64,000 nucleotides of DNA. Origin: Theocolax elegans (lineage: Eukaryota; Arthropoda; Insecta; Hymenoptera; Cerocephalidae). The stretch covers positions 74,427,986 through 74,491,985 of the forward strand of contig CM047426.1 in NCBI GenBank assembly GCA_026168455.1. The letters run 5' to 3'. Position 1 is the first letter of the stretch. Each line of letters starts with the position of its first letter. Made by a program: the position numbers and the translations under genes. Below are positions 26,666-40,300 of the stretch, one piece after another. The notes under the pieces were generated by a model that saw only the letters and a program-made list of their open reading frames with translations, searched no databases and had not been told where the DNA came from.

Positions 26666-29600
26666 TACACTCTCGTTTAGCGGTCAGAGAAGCTTACTAA
26701 ATTGCGAAGCATAGTGGATGTTCAAAATACTTTATAAATTTATTTTCAATTTTTTTTCAGTAAAATATATCGTGAGAAAAATGTTCGTCGTATAAATAAT
26801 TTATAGTATAATTATACATACTACAGGTTACCGTATATATACTATTTTATTTGAATGTAGTATTAAATATAATCAATTTTTTATGTGCGGAATTGCAACA
26901 TTATCGATTGAATCAACAAGTATCCAAATGTATCTCTATTTAAAATAAAGTGAACGATAAAAGTAAATTCGCATGAGCTAGAAAGAAAAAGAAACATAAG
27001 GTAATGATTACACATAGACGGACGTAGGCGAAATGCATTCGCGTACATCGAATAATTCATCGGAAAAGCCAAGAGCAACTTGTCTACTTCTGTCTGTAAA
27101 TCAGCGGCCGTAAATACAAATAACCTCGCATCAGTGTAAATCAAACGACGCGTTCTATAGTCGCATTACTTTTCTCGCTTTTATTTTCAAGATTGCAATT
27201 TATCTTTCTAAAAGGGTTGCTGCGGTGCTTGAATAGAAAATAAACTAGATATTAATTAGCGGTAAAAAAATAATTTTTCTACTTATTTTGATGCTTCGAT
27301 TCTAGTAAATTTTAATAAGATAACGTGGCTTTATTTATTACTGTAATCTCATGTACCTACTATGTATATTATTAATCATGCACAATAATCGAATTTGTAT
27401 CGTCTACTTTTTTTCGCGCGTTTTATTGCATTAACATTTAAGCGACTTGACTGCCTATTTTTTATCAAGTTTTCTACTAGTATAAATTTAATACACTCGT
27501 TTACAAGTATTTGAAGAATCGCTTTGTAAATTTGATATTCAACATAAATCTTGACTTAATCATGATTTATATTTTATTATTTTGTATGAAATTTTTGTAA
27601 CATTAATCTTTAAGATTATAAGGTATACACTGGAATTTAATTTTCAAAAAAAAATTGATTTTGATTAATTAAATTTAAATAATAATAATTTTCTTCTACC
27701 CACTTCGTATAAGTTACTTTTAATTACAGTCTGAAGTAGTTATACGAAGATAATCTTATCTTACCTTGGACAAAATTTTTAATACATATATGCAAGAATG
27801 TTTTTAAAACTTTAAAATATTATGTAGATACAGTTATAGTAAGATAATAATTATAACAATTGTATTGTTTTTATTTAGATATGCTGATATAAATTTATAT
27901 TTAATTAATTTTTTTTAAAAATTGTTTATCTATTGAAAAATTCCAGTTTAATTTTACATTAACGAAGAAAGATACGTCGATAAAATATCATTCAAGTTAT
28001 TCAATATTCGGTGTATAAGACTTTACGAAATGTAAAAATAGTGGGAAGATCGGTCGTCCTCGTTCTACGATAGGTTTGAGGAAGTCAAGGGGCAACTCCG
28101 TGGGAAATCGTAGCGACTTCCGGTCAACGGGATGCGCGGGTATTTCGATCGTATCTGAGGGAGGACGGAGGAGTGTCGAAACGCATTCCGGTCACGTAGC
28201 GAACTGTGGCGCGCGACGATAATGCTGGACGCGCGATCGCCCCAAGCGCAATTGCTTTCCTTTTTTTTATTAAATTTTAAATCATTTTTCATCCTCGAAA
28301 GATCCATTTGCATCAACTACAATAAATACACATGTATGTTCGTAAACTTAATTTTTATCAATTAATAATTATATACTTGCATAGTATAATTATCAACTTA
28401 TAGATGGAAATTTTGTATTTTCTTAGGTTTAAGATAATATTTTTTTTATTTATACATTATAAGCGAAAGATTATTTCTTTGAAAATTTATTTACAATTAT
28501 GTAATAAAATACGTTAAATCTACGTATTAATTCAGTAAATAGCTATAAATAACATTATTTTAAAAATATTGTACACTTCTTGTGTGTTTTGCTTTCGTTT
28601 CTTGTCTTCGGTACATTAAATAAAACTGTATGTTATCGATGAAAATGTACTTGTTAACAATTTCGTTTCAGTGTACGGAATTAAAAAATTGTAAAAGTAT
28701 CATCGACAAGAAAAGAACAAGATTCGAATTGCGCGATATAGCATTTTAAATGCGAGCACACATACTCGACAGCAAAATTAAATTAACGATTTCGATTTGA
28801 TCGCAAGTATAAATTTAATTAATCCTCGTTGGTTTGCTATTCGTCAAAAAATACAGGTCAGGGAGCACCTATAATTATCAACATCTGGAAGCTCTTTCAA
28901 CTTAACATCTTGTAGATTCGATCGAAAAATCGTATAGACTAAACACGGGACCGTGGGTATTTTGTATGTTTATCGGCAATTTTCAACTCGCATAGATATG
29001 GATTTGGATAAGTGACCTTTTTTTTAATTGTGGAATTTCGTTGAATAAAATAATATCGTTGTGTAAAGAATAGATCGTAATTTTCGCGATTTCTCGCGTG
29101 ATTTCCTTCTTTTTTTACTATACGATTATGTGCATTCTTTATTATAGGTTTGGTTAAGAAAATGTTTGTTCTATGAATTACGATAAGTGTGCGGAGATTT
29201 TTCGTACTCGCATACGTAATCACGCTTGTTATTCTTCATTGTTCAAATTGCCGCGTTTACATTTCTCCGGATGATTATTCGAAATCGAACGGGTTGTTTC
29301 TCGATGGGAATGTGTGAACGTGCGAAAATGGATGGTGTTGTTTATGGCGCGACTTGAACATTCAGTTCGTTGCTTCGTATAGATTTGTTGGTTGCATGGT
29401 AAATACGATTTATTTGTAACTATTTGAATTTGTCTTTATGATAAGTAGCTTTCTATTAAAACAGTAAATGCAAATTTTGTAGATAGGATACGATCAGTAC
29501 CTGTTGCAGTGCTAACTTTTCTATACATCACAAATTTAAAATTACAGATATATTTAAAAGCCTCTTTCACAGTGACTTTTCTAGTTCAAAGATTCTTATT

Positions 29601-29790
29601 ATTTAGGAATGTGCGTAATGTGGTACCAATGCTAAAGTGACGTGCTATATATTTTAAGTAAATTAATGTACTGTCAGTATATATAACCCTGAGATCTTAT
29701 AAGGAAATAATTCTGTTGAATAAATCGTTGTTAATATCAACGGTGTAGGATGTATTTTTTAGCCGAATAACCGATCGGTCGTGCATAAAT
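24870..29790. other. AT-rich non-coding DNA
   Basis: No supported gene. There is a moderately GC-rich patch at 26090-26300 and another at 28040-28250, a GT/TA microsatellite at 26614-26662, and otherwise intron-like AT-rich sequence. Confidence 0.5.
26614..26662. repeat. Compound (GT)n(TA)n microsatellite
   Basis: A GT run at about 26614-26630 passes directly into an uninterrupted TA run ending near 26662. Confidence 0.9.
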
Positions 29791-29819
29791 TCGGAGATGG
29801 CGAAACGAGTTCGATTCAC

Positions 29820-30144
29820 GCATGACTGTTTAAAAACATTATCCTCGGGAGTCGGGAGTCGAGCGGAAGGTTCAATCCCCACGAGGAGGGCTCTGGGATG
29901 CGCGCGACATAAACAAACTCGCGAGGGCAAAATAGCGCGCAGGGCCTCAATAATGTGTATACCTGCTCGCGGTGAGGGGGATTGCATTCCGATGCAAATG
30001 GTCCTTTCCCCCTCCTCGTTACTCCTCCACCGCTGGCCGTTCTCTCCCCGCCCTTTTTCTCTGCTGCACCTCTCTCGAATCCTTTTTTTGGTCTCCTTCT
30101 ATTTCCCCTCTCTACTCTGCTCCCCTGCTCTTTTCACCTCCCCC

Positions 30145-30211
<67 letters not shown>

Positions 30212-30240
30212 ACTCTCTCTCACTCTCTGACTTTTAAGTT
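29820..30240. repeat. GC-rich patch followed by a long (TC)n microsatellite
   Basis: A pyrimidine-rich region leads into a TC dinucleotide run at 30147-30209 of more than 60 bp, almost uninterrupted. The three overlapping ORFs through it encode Leu/Ser-alternating low complexity and are artefacts of the repeat. Confidence 0.85.
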
Positions 30241-32289
30241 CCAGAGGAGGATGTTGAAGGTATGTGCGTCTGGGTATATTGCGCCAGAGCTTAGAAAATT
30301 TTTAAGTACATGGGAGGATCAACGTGTATGATATAGAAGGATATTCTCGGATTACAACGCACAATTTGAATTTTAGTTTTTATTAAATTTAACGATAAAC
30401 AATTTTTTCATGTAAATATCTAAAATTTACAAAATTTGTTTTTGGTTTATAGAGCTATAAGATAAGTCATTTACTTCTGCACAATACAATAATAATTTAT
30501 TTAACAATTACGTGTACAAACTTTTTTTTATTTCACAAGTATTTGCACATACTTAGATTTGCTATATGTGCTTGAGTAAATAATCGTATAATCAAAATAG
30601 ATCATGAGACACATAGTTAAATTATAATACTACACCGGGAGAGAGAAAAGAAAATAGGTACTTAAAGTTATCTTAGAGGCGCGATGACTGTGAAAATTAT
30701 TACAATTATACAAAATATAGACGTAACATCGAGCGAGCGTTATCGAATAAGATAATTTCCCGGACACATTTTCGCTAAAACCCTAACGCTTTACCGGCTT
30801 ACGCGCTTTACGGAACGCACATTTCGATTAGAGCTGCTATAGGCGTTGATTTATTCCGTTGACACTCGAACGGAAGAATTTACTCGATAATGATAATCTT
30901 GAAATACGACGACGTTTAGTAGAGCAACGTCGTGCCGCTTTCGATCTCTTCGCGCGCAAATACTACCGAGCTAAACGAGGCTAAAAATAAAAATGATTAA
31001 TAATTGTAATAAAATTGTTGGGGTGCAGTAAAACATTTCTTAAAAGACATCGATTATAGATCACGGTAATCGGTTCACCGTCGTAATTTTCATGAATAAT
31101 TCACATTTGTTTCCCTGCTTGTACATTGTTCTCGCATACTGCACCGTCTTATTTTAGTAAAATTACTTATTTCACGAACCGGCGAGATAACGATTGCTTA
31201 ACGTTCATACGTTTCAATGACTACATATTTTCAGTTTTACGCACACTCACGCAAAAATCGTGCATGCGAGCAATAAAATTTATATATATTGAAAGTTTAC
31301 TTATGATGCGCACAATTGATTTTTACGTAATATCGTAAACTTCTTGCATCCACGTGTACACGCTACAGATGTGGAATTCAAAAGAATTAACAGAACGCTA
31401 TAAATTGAGAGCATATACCTGTTTACTATAGTTTTATTATTGGCTTTATGCGTAATCAAATGTAATATCTATGTGAAAGTATAAGCATTTATACATAACC
31501 ACTCGAGTAGGAAATCGACCGAGATTACCGCAATATTTTAGTAAGGAAATGATTTTGAAAATCGAAATAATAACATTTTTATGTCTCTACCTTTTGTAAT
31601 GTGCTTTGATATTATACGTGCTTGAGCGTAATTATTATTTGTTTTATATAAACTGCAATTCAGAGCTAGTTTATTGAATTATATCTCTAAAGTGCGTCTG
31701 AAATTAAAATGTTTTACTCGGTTTTACTTAAAAATATGTGTCATTTATTTACAGCTTATTTACAACTTACCTACTATTACTTTTAGTGCTGCTGATATTT
31801 AAATTTGCTTCTATTGTATCTTTATAATGAAATTTCAAACGACGCCTATAAGTGCTCATAATTTTTCATTTAATTGTGACGCGTAATTTAAATAATATAT
31901 CATTAAAAATGATCAGATTACCGATTGATTGATTTCCTGTAAAACGAAATTCGTTGACAATAAGTTACTTTTCTCCTGGACGCTGAATAATTCAAGAAAA
32001 TGTGTACACCGTCTAACTGGAAATTGACCATTTAAAGTTACGTAAATCCATTTTGACCAATAATTAACCACTTTACAAAAACACTATGAAACAGAGTTCC
32101 CATACCCTAAAATTTTTACTCAAAGACCTGTCAATTACAAAATTATATTTTTTAGTCAGCAGGATATACGAATATACCGAAGATATTCGATCGCCCGATA
32201 AAAGCGAAAAAGAAGAATTTGAGAAATATAAAGTTCGACACGACGATACGACTCTGAAAAGCTATCGGATTTAGGGTATAGCGGCGAAC
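30241..32289. other. AT-rich non-coding DNA
   Basis: Nothing recognisable is seen. There is a mild GC-rich patch near 30730-30980. Confidence 0.45.
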
Positions 32290-32610
32290 CGAAATTTATG
32301 TACATACGCGTAGATATAGAAAAGCGCGCGGGAGCACCCGCGGGCCAACAATTCCGCGAATTTTCGTGCGCTCAAGAATCTTTGGCTTGACGGCGGGATT
32401 TTTGAGATACCAGCGCGGGGCCTCATTGGCGCGCGCCGAGCGCAGATAGAGATAGAGGGAGATAGATAGATGAGAGCGGAATGTTAATTGCCCGTTTATT
32501 TTTGCCGCGCGCGAGGCTAAGCGAGAGAGCCTCTACATTCCTGCCGCTGGTCACTCGCGCGCGCGATCTCGCGTAGCTTTTCTCAAAAAGGATCGTTGCG
32601 ACATTCGACT
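32290..32610. other. CpG-rich island
   Basis: This island holds CGCGCG-containing runs (AAAGCGCGCGGGAGCACC, GCGCGCGCGATCTCGCG) with a GATAGA-rich patch at 32445-32470. The minus-strand 110-codon ORF at 32423-32755 is Ser/Arg/Lys-rich with no family resemblance. Confidence 0.35.
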
Positions 32611-33210
32611 CGGGCTTCTCGCATTTTTTTTCTTCTTTTTCGTTCGAGTTTGAAATGCACGAAATGTATCTTGCTAACTCTTGGTAAATTACTCGAGCGA
32701 AAAATCGATCTACCGAGCTATCGTTCTTAGAATTTTTACCCGCACTTGGTTGCAAGATGCGTTAGACTACATTTTTATTTTATTTATGTCTTCTACTCTA
32801 ACACCGAACGAGGCTAACTTGTACCATTTTATTTCTAAATGAATTTTAAAAAGAAACCGCATTGTACGACCAGAAGTGAGAGCTCATCATTTTAGCTATA
32901 TGTTTGATTTTTAATCATAGGCCTCAAATATAAATAAAATTGTTGGGACTAATATGATTCTTATTTACTAATTATTAATCTGTACGATTGACAGTAGAGT
33001 CCGAGTCACATTCGGGATTACGCGAGTTCAGCGACCGATTGATTTATCGCTTGGGATTTTTATGTACACGGCTACTGAAAAGGCTTCGGTACCGCGATCG
33101 TGCCAAAACCCGCAGTCGCTGCTTTTACGATGGTCGCTCCGTTGAGTTGGCAAAGACAATTACCGTATTTACACCAGGTTCACCAGTTACCTAAAACCTA
33201 CAGGGCAACA

Positions 33211-33219
33211 GCGCCACCT
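33211..33219 (-). promoter_or_regulatory. Candidate CTCF-type insulator motif
   Basis: GCGCCACCT on the plus strand reads AGGTGGCGC on the minus strand, matching the core of the Drosophila CTCF motif. A nine-base match alone is weak evidence. Confidence 0.25.
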
Positions 33220-34725
33220 CGTTGCGCAATTGTGGTATGATTATTTTACCAAAATGGCTGATCGGTTTTATTGAGAAGGGGAAATATATTCTCCCTTGTA
33301 AGCGCATATAGTGATTTTAAGCCCACTTATTCGGTGCATACCATTAATTTGTTATATCCATGTTCTCTTAAGTCTCAATTTAGTCATTCCTATTACTTTT
33401 AATATTGTTCATAAAAGTTACAATTGCAAGTAAGCTATTAACACATATTATGTAATCGAATATAAAATCATATTAATGTTCGTAAAATGCTTCTGGTGGA
33501 AATCGTTTGCCAAGTGAGTCGTTCTCAATAATAAAATAAGCCGATCGCTGTTAAAAATTTGTTTAACGATAATAATCAAAATTCTTGTAAAGAAAATAAA
33601 TGGGTAATTAATAATTTACGCTAGGACTTCCTTATTTTATTAGATGGGAAATTTAACGCGTCTTTTTTTTATCAATCTGCGAAATATAATTAGATAAATA
33701 CAAATACCGGTGTAAATGGTAAAAGGCATCTCGCGATGAAATCGCGAAAGCGTCCTCGAGGTTTGAAACGAGTCGACAGCTGTTTGGACGAGGCGCGGAA
33801 ACACGTAAAGTACATTAAAGGGACCTATAGGCGGAGACGAGAGATATCGATCTTGGAATGGTTCCATCACCAAGACGCGTCGAGGATGATGGCGAGGTAT
33901 ATACCAGCCCCGGTAATGAGGGAATGCGCACTATCTTAGTACCCCGCAGTCTTATAGGTAATTATACAGCTTGGTTTTAGGTGTACCTCGTCGCCACCTT
34001 ATTTGGTGCGATTTGTGAGATAGTTAACACTCAGAAAAATTGTGCTTAATGACTCGAGTCGGGAAGAATTTTTCAATCATTCACCCAGCCATTTATATTT
34101 TATCATTTAATGTTATATATCTATATTCTTTTTATTATTTATTGGAGTATATGCTCGCAATTAAAAAAGATTGATATGTCATTATGTGGTTATTACGCCT
34201 ATAGAAAATTACGCGTTTGCTCTCTCAGTATATTATAATAATTATAACAAGTACTATTTTTAATGTTTAGGTGTATCATGGGTTTTTTTTAAAATGTAAA
34301 TGCTTGGTGAGCAGCGTTTCTAAAAATTTATAGTCCCACTAATCAGTTTGATTAGCTAATCTTAAAAATTAACAAATATTTCGTTGTAATTCGAAAAAAT
34401 GAAATTAACGGAATATAATTTTGTCGTAAACCCAATGACTAATCATCGTCAATAAAAAAACGTCATTATATCGTAATGTGCCTACTTAGAATGTTAACAA
34501 CAAAAAAGTTTGGTAGTACCTATTGGCACTTGAGTATATTGCACTGATGAAATGTCATTTTTGTTATTATAATTTCCTTTAGCATTTTGCATCGACCGCA
34601 TAAACATTCTGGGTGACCAGGTTTTGTTGGGTCGAAATTTACGGTTACTTTATGGCGCATCGTTAACGAACATTTATTCAAGTCGTTTGAAGGAAATTAG
34701 GTGCATTTTATATAGCAAATCGACC

Positions 34726-34743
34726 GGTGTGAAATTTCACACC
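34726..34743. other. 18 bp perfect palindrome
   Basis: GGTGTGAAATTTCACACC equals its own reverse complement. It could be a dimeric transcription-factor site or chance. Confidence 0.45.
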
Positions 34744-36539
34744 AAACGAGCGGAATTTCACCTTAAGCGATTCGATGTGCGCATACATTTTTTTGTTCTG
34801 TTTCGTGTGCTCATAATTGGTACATTATCTCTGTAACGTATCTTTATTAGAATGATGAAGATTCTGTAACTGCATTTTAAGTAAGAAAAAAACTGTACGT
34901 GTAAATTAATTTTCTGTTCAATTAACCCGAGTAAAATATTTTAATTTCAATTTTTATTGAAGGAATTATAATTAAACTGATTTTAAATAAAATAAAAAAA
35001 TATATTTGCACCAATACGTATAATAACCTGGTGAATTATATGGTTAACTGTTAATTTACTGTCGCTAACCACGATATTTTATTTATTATAAAATTTTGAA
35101 GTTACATACATGTTTATGTATCAATTCCAACTGATAGTTAATAACGCTATTTACTTAGCATGATAATAGTAATTGTTATATACGACAAATGCAACGTTTA
35201 GATTTACAAGTATTGTTTGTTTAATAACACATACATAAATGTTATAATTATACTATATCATTGTTTAAAAATAAATAAATATACAAAAATTTTAAAAACA
35301 TTTAAAAGAATTGTTTACAAAAAATAACATTGATAGTTAAGATTCACGAATACCAAGGCAAAGAAAGTAAAAGAAGAAATAATTTATCGTTTACTAACCG
35401 TACACATTTAGTATCTGATAAATTCGTAAATTCCTCGTTCCTCATTCCTCACGTGGACAGCGCGTATAAAATACAAACCACACAGTCACGCTGGAATTCC
35501 TTTCATTAAAGCCATTCATTGTCTCATCCTTATGAGCTCAATATGAAAGCCCATGCGACGCCTCGGTCATCGTTCTTTTTCGCTTTAAAAGCATCGACGC
35601 GAGGCTACGTCGAAAATATCTTAACATATTTCGAATGCGAGGCAAGATACGCCTTTATATGTATATACGTACTTTCATGTATATAAATGTGTGAGTTTAT
35701 ACGTGTATATAAATAAACCAAAAATACATATGTATATGTATATATTTATATATGTGTGTAGATATATGTATGTATATATATATACCAAAGCTTAACGGAG
35801 GTGCAAATCCGCCGAATCGAATGCCGACATTTATAACGTATTTATGTGTACAAGGTGTACTCTCGGTGCGACCGCAAAATCGAGCGCAAACGTAACTGAA
35901 CATAACTGGACGCTACCAGTAACGAATTAAGTCGACGAGAGGCCCGAGCACATTGACGCTCTTTTCCTTCGAGTCTTGTTTTTCATTGCCCGATACGAGA
36001 ATAAAAATTTGGGCTTATGCGAAGAAACGCTTTTATTCGAGTAATCGGATTCTTCGCTTTTGCATTCTTGGATTTTTATGGCCAGGAAGAAATCGAGGCG
36101 TCTCCTTATCTGCGGATGTAAAAAGATTTTTATTTTTCGTTACCCCGGCTCGCGTTCTCTTACGTATATTCGTTAAAAAAATTGTCTACATTATTTAATA
36201 AATGAACCTTCTAAATGATTTCCACGTGTCGACGAGTGAACTAAAGCTATGTTAAGATAGATATAATCAAATATCTGAAACGCATCACGGTTAAAATTGT
36301 AGCACTTGAAATTAAAAATTGATTCGTCAACGAAAGAATACGGAAAATAAACAAAAGCAAATGCAAATGCATTAAAAAAGAAAAAATACACAGTCGGTCC
36401 AGAAAAGTTGGAGAGAAAAAAAAATTTCTCGAGGAGCTCTTCGGTCTCTTTATGCAGAAGTCGAGTTATTATTATCGGCATTATTCCGCTTATTTTTAGC
36501 AGTGGTGTCCAAAGCGCATAAAAAAGTTGGAAGCTCACC

Positions 36540-37330
36540 GCCTTAGGGCAGCGAAATCGCGGTAGCCACGGGCGAAAATCGAAAGAGAGAACGGCAAGTT
36601 ATCTCCTCGAAAAGCCCAAGGGACGAAAGAGAGAGGGGTTTACTATACACGGCAAGTGGATGGGACACTATCTTTGCGGGATACCGTAGGAGCTGGAAGA
36701 GGGGAACGACGGGAGGGCGATAGGGAGGTAGGGAGGAAGGGAGGGATGGAGGGAGAGGGCCGTCTTTAAAGCCAGTCACGGTGACTTGGCACGCGGAGTG
36801 TGCTGCTGCTGCCGCTGGTGCTGCTGGTGATGCTGGTGCTGCTGGTGCTGCTGCCACGAGGGAGATTGGAATGTCTCCCGTCTCCCGTCTCCCGTCTCCC
36901 ATCTCCCATCTCCCATCTCGTGTCTCTCGTCTCCTCTCCTCTCTGTTACTGCGACGCGCGAGGTATCTTCGTCTCTCTCGGCCGTTCGGTCGATCCTCCC
37001 GCTCCCTTCCACGCACCCTTTCGACGTAGTGGCTACCGGAGTTACGCTCGTAGGGCTCTCAGAGGCCGTTGGATCTTCTGCCTCGGCCCCTGCCCCTGCC
37101 CCTGCCTCAGCCCCTCGCCTGGCCTCGCCTCTCCCCTTGCTCGACCGAGTCTCGACTCCTCGAGTCCCCACTTTCTTTCTCGCGGGGCCTCCCGAAGAAG
37201 TACGAACCTGCGTGCCTCGGGCCTCGGGGTCCTTCGGACACGCTCGAACGAATCTAGCGTATATATGTGCACGCACGCACTACCGCGTGCTCGGTCCAAC
37301 CTACACACGCACATAGATACATCTGTATAA
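36540..37330. other. Large GC-rich island with triplet and minisatellite tracts
   Basis: This is the largest GC-rich island before the retrotransposon. It contains a GCTGCTGGTG triplet tract at about 36800-36855, a 7 bp minisatellite of GTCTCCC then ATCTCCC units at 36873-36918, and a CCCCTG hexamer run near 37085-37106. ORFs of 82 to 176 codons exist on both strands but are low-complexity. A promoter or first-exon role is possible but not shown. Confidence 0.4.
36873..36918. repeat. 7 bp minisatellite (GTCTCCC/ATCTCCC)
   Basis: About four GTCTCCC units are followed by two to three ATCTCCC units, directly head to tail. Confidence 0.85.
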
Positions 37331-40300
37331 TATTTATACATATACACCTATGTCCTCAGTAATATATTATGTATATATATATACACATGTATAAATCCGC
37401 ACATGCGAAAAACAAACGAATCGTCCTGCATTGCAAGGGGAATGAAATGTTACTTTGAAAAGAGACCGAGACGAGTTTACTAGAAAAGCCACTGGCATAC
37501 ACTCAGGTAAAATGTTAGGTGAAAACGGAAATGTCGCTACTGAACGTGTACCCGAGTTGGTTAATGCACTGGTTTTGTTAATGCCGGACGGGATTCTTCG
37601 ACTAGTTGGACACCGACTATAGTCAACTTTTGATAGATGATCTCCAATGAGAAAAAAATGTTATGAACAGAATGAGCGAGAGAGACTAATGATTAAATGA
37701 CGGCTACGTAATTGAAATTCGGAGGATCATCTTCCTGCAGGATGAAATGAAATTACCGACGATTTTTAATGCTTCTTGTAATCCATTCTGTATTAGACGT
37801 TAAATGGAAAAAAGGCCCATCTTTTTTTTAAACTCAATGGATAAAAGATGAACAAGTCAAATTGACTATTCGATTGTTGGCAGAGAATTAGGAGATGATG
37901 AGTTATTACATTATATTATGATATATTTATTTATGACCACGGAATATAGGAATGTTAAAAATGTTCCAAGTATACATTATGAAGGATTGTGTGTACTCGT
38001 CAGTTCGAAAAATAAAAGTATCGCAGAAGAGGTATGGAAATGAAAAAGGGCTAATGTTACATAGATAAAATCGGATGCATCGTTAGCTATTTTATACAAA
38101 TAATTGTAATATTTCTCGAGAAACTAAAAGTAAATCTTCAACAACTCCGCGGATTGAGAAATTAGATATTAACGACTAATAGCAAATTAAATAATATTTT
38201 AATACCCAGAGGAACTATCAGGTTTAGGATGAAAAACGATAAGGATGAAGGATGACTATGGCAAAAAATGCAGTTTGTAGGAGATCGTGGAATCGTATAG
38301 TGATTCAGAGAAAGAATGCACGATGGAACAAAATTATACCTTTAAGTGCAAAAGGAAACAGGAAGCGATATACAATTCTTAAAATATGGTATAATTTATA
38401 TGACATTAGGCAAAAGTGAAAGGTATGGGTAAATTAAAGAACAAAAGAGTAAAATTAGCAGGAAAATAACATTAAATAGAAGATGAGGTGGTAAAATTAA
38501 CAATTCACGAGTCACCAGCAAAAAGCGTATGTGGTGCAAAAACGAACAAATAAAGGCGATATTAGTAAGACACGAAAATTCATGACCGCATTGTTTCAAA
38601 ACTATGGTACGTTACAAACCGTTGGTAATAGTCTCGCTAACTCGTTCAACCCATACCGACCAAATTAATGTTATGATTTTTCACACCACTCGATCGAAGT
38701 TGATTCTTCTGCACCATGTAAAACATAATGTACGGCTACAATTTCGAATTCAGTTAATTTTATTTTACATTGCACTATACGTTTCCTCTTTTACAAGTGT
38801 CAATATTCTGGAAAATGAAGCGAACGTTAAAGAGTAAAAGCAGATGGAGAAAAAGTCGAACAGAAGAGAAACTAAGACAAGAAGAGGCTAAGTGGAGTTA
38901 AAGTGCAGCATCAAATCGTTTGGAAATACTTCGGTTACGCGCATAGCGTGCAACTTTTCACATTCCTTTTTTCCCTCGTTCCCTTTGTTGTTAACAATGT
39001 TAACGACTACACGCCTAGAGAACTTTCGGGTGCCTTATTCTCGTTCTCTCTTTGACGAGGAGATACATAAATAGGACAGGGTCGTAAGGTGGGGATGAAT
39101 ATTTTTCTTTTTGTTCGATCTATTTTTAGAAATATATCGGAATTTCATGCATTCGTTGGTTCTTCTTCTGCCAGATTCTTTATTCGTTTCATTCACTCAT
39201 TTCTGGAGAGATCTCTAATTTCGATTTAAAGATTTTCTAAAGTTATTTATTAACTACACTCGGGACAGTTGGAGAATTAAAAATTATTGCACAAAAAATT
39301 TTATTTTTTACCGGATTGTTTCTTCTTTTCTTTGACTCAATCATTGGTCGATCCTAATTGCCTTCCGCTTTATTTCTTCTTCCTTTCACCGATTTTTTTT
39401 TTATTAAATTCCCGTTGTTCGCGCTGCAGTTCGCGTTTTATTTATATTTTTTGCTCCCCTTCTCGCTTTCTTTGGCGCGAAGCTGCGTCAGCTCTTTTAC
39501 GACGAACCTCGGCGAATAATGGCTTTGACCTTTAAGGTCGAATTTCGGTAGGGATGTCGCAGGACCAATGAGAAACGTCCTTCTCAGGGACTAAGGCCAG
39601 AGGAATTTCGCTTCGAGTCCTTTTCTTTGCCTCCTCGTGGTGCGAAGGCGAGAATTGAATTTCTTAAGCCCGTCGTCGACGTCACTTATTAAGTACCTTA
39701 AGCATCATTTTTTATCGTCTGTTTATTGGGATTCATGCCGAACGAAATTTTAAAACATTGCCAAAGTTATTGCTACGTAACATTTGTTAAGGACGTATAT
39801 TTCGTTAATTAAATATGTTAATGACTTTGCGTTAATGCAATTTGTACCGACTGACAGAAATTACACTTGGTATATATATATATGAATTTGTTTGAACTTC
39901 TGTAGAAACTGTTTGTCTCAAGCCATATATCAATATTTTTGGTCTTGTGATTTTTATTTCCGTCTTGTACATCGCTCACTTTTAAATCAACAATTTATTT
40001 CATATACAATTTGTTAAAGAGAAAAGAATCCACAAACCTCTATCGCATTTTTAAAAACTTCATTCTATGAAACATAAATAACAATTAACTTCGTACAAGA
40101 ATATTGACACCCGTTACTCATATATTTATTACTTATGTGAGATAATACTATTGCACAGTATTATATTTAGTCAATTGATTATTTAAATAGATGTTGTAAT
40201 ATTTTATTGACCCAAAAATTATTTTAAAAATAAGTCCATATCTACAACTCCGAGAAATGTTTTTCGTGCGGCGAAAAAATTAACAAATTAGAAACACATT

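Larger units (their letters stand above)
32611..36540. other. AT-rich non-coding DNA
   Basis: No supported gene. It contains an 18 bp perfect palindrome at 34726-34743, a CTCF-like motif at 33211-33219 and irregular TA/GT-rich sequence at 35660-35790. Confidence 0.45.

Noticed and set aside
29868..29885. GGTTCAATCCCC, like a tRNA T-loop
   Set aside because: No acceptor stem, anticodon arm or A box at the right distance could be found.
29972..30331. ORFs with long Ser-Leu alternation
   Set aside because: They are direct translations of the TC microsatellite.
36543..37347. Several ORFs of 95 to 176 codons on both strands of a GC-rich island
   Set aside because: They are translations of triplet and 7 bp repeats in different frames; long open frames on both strands point to GC richness, not genes.
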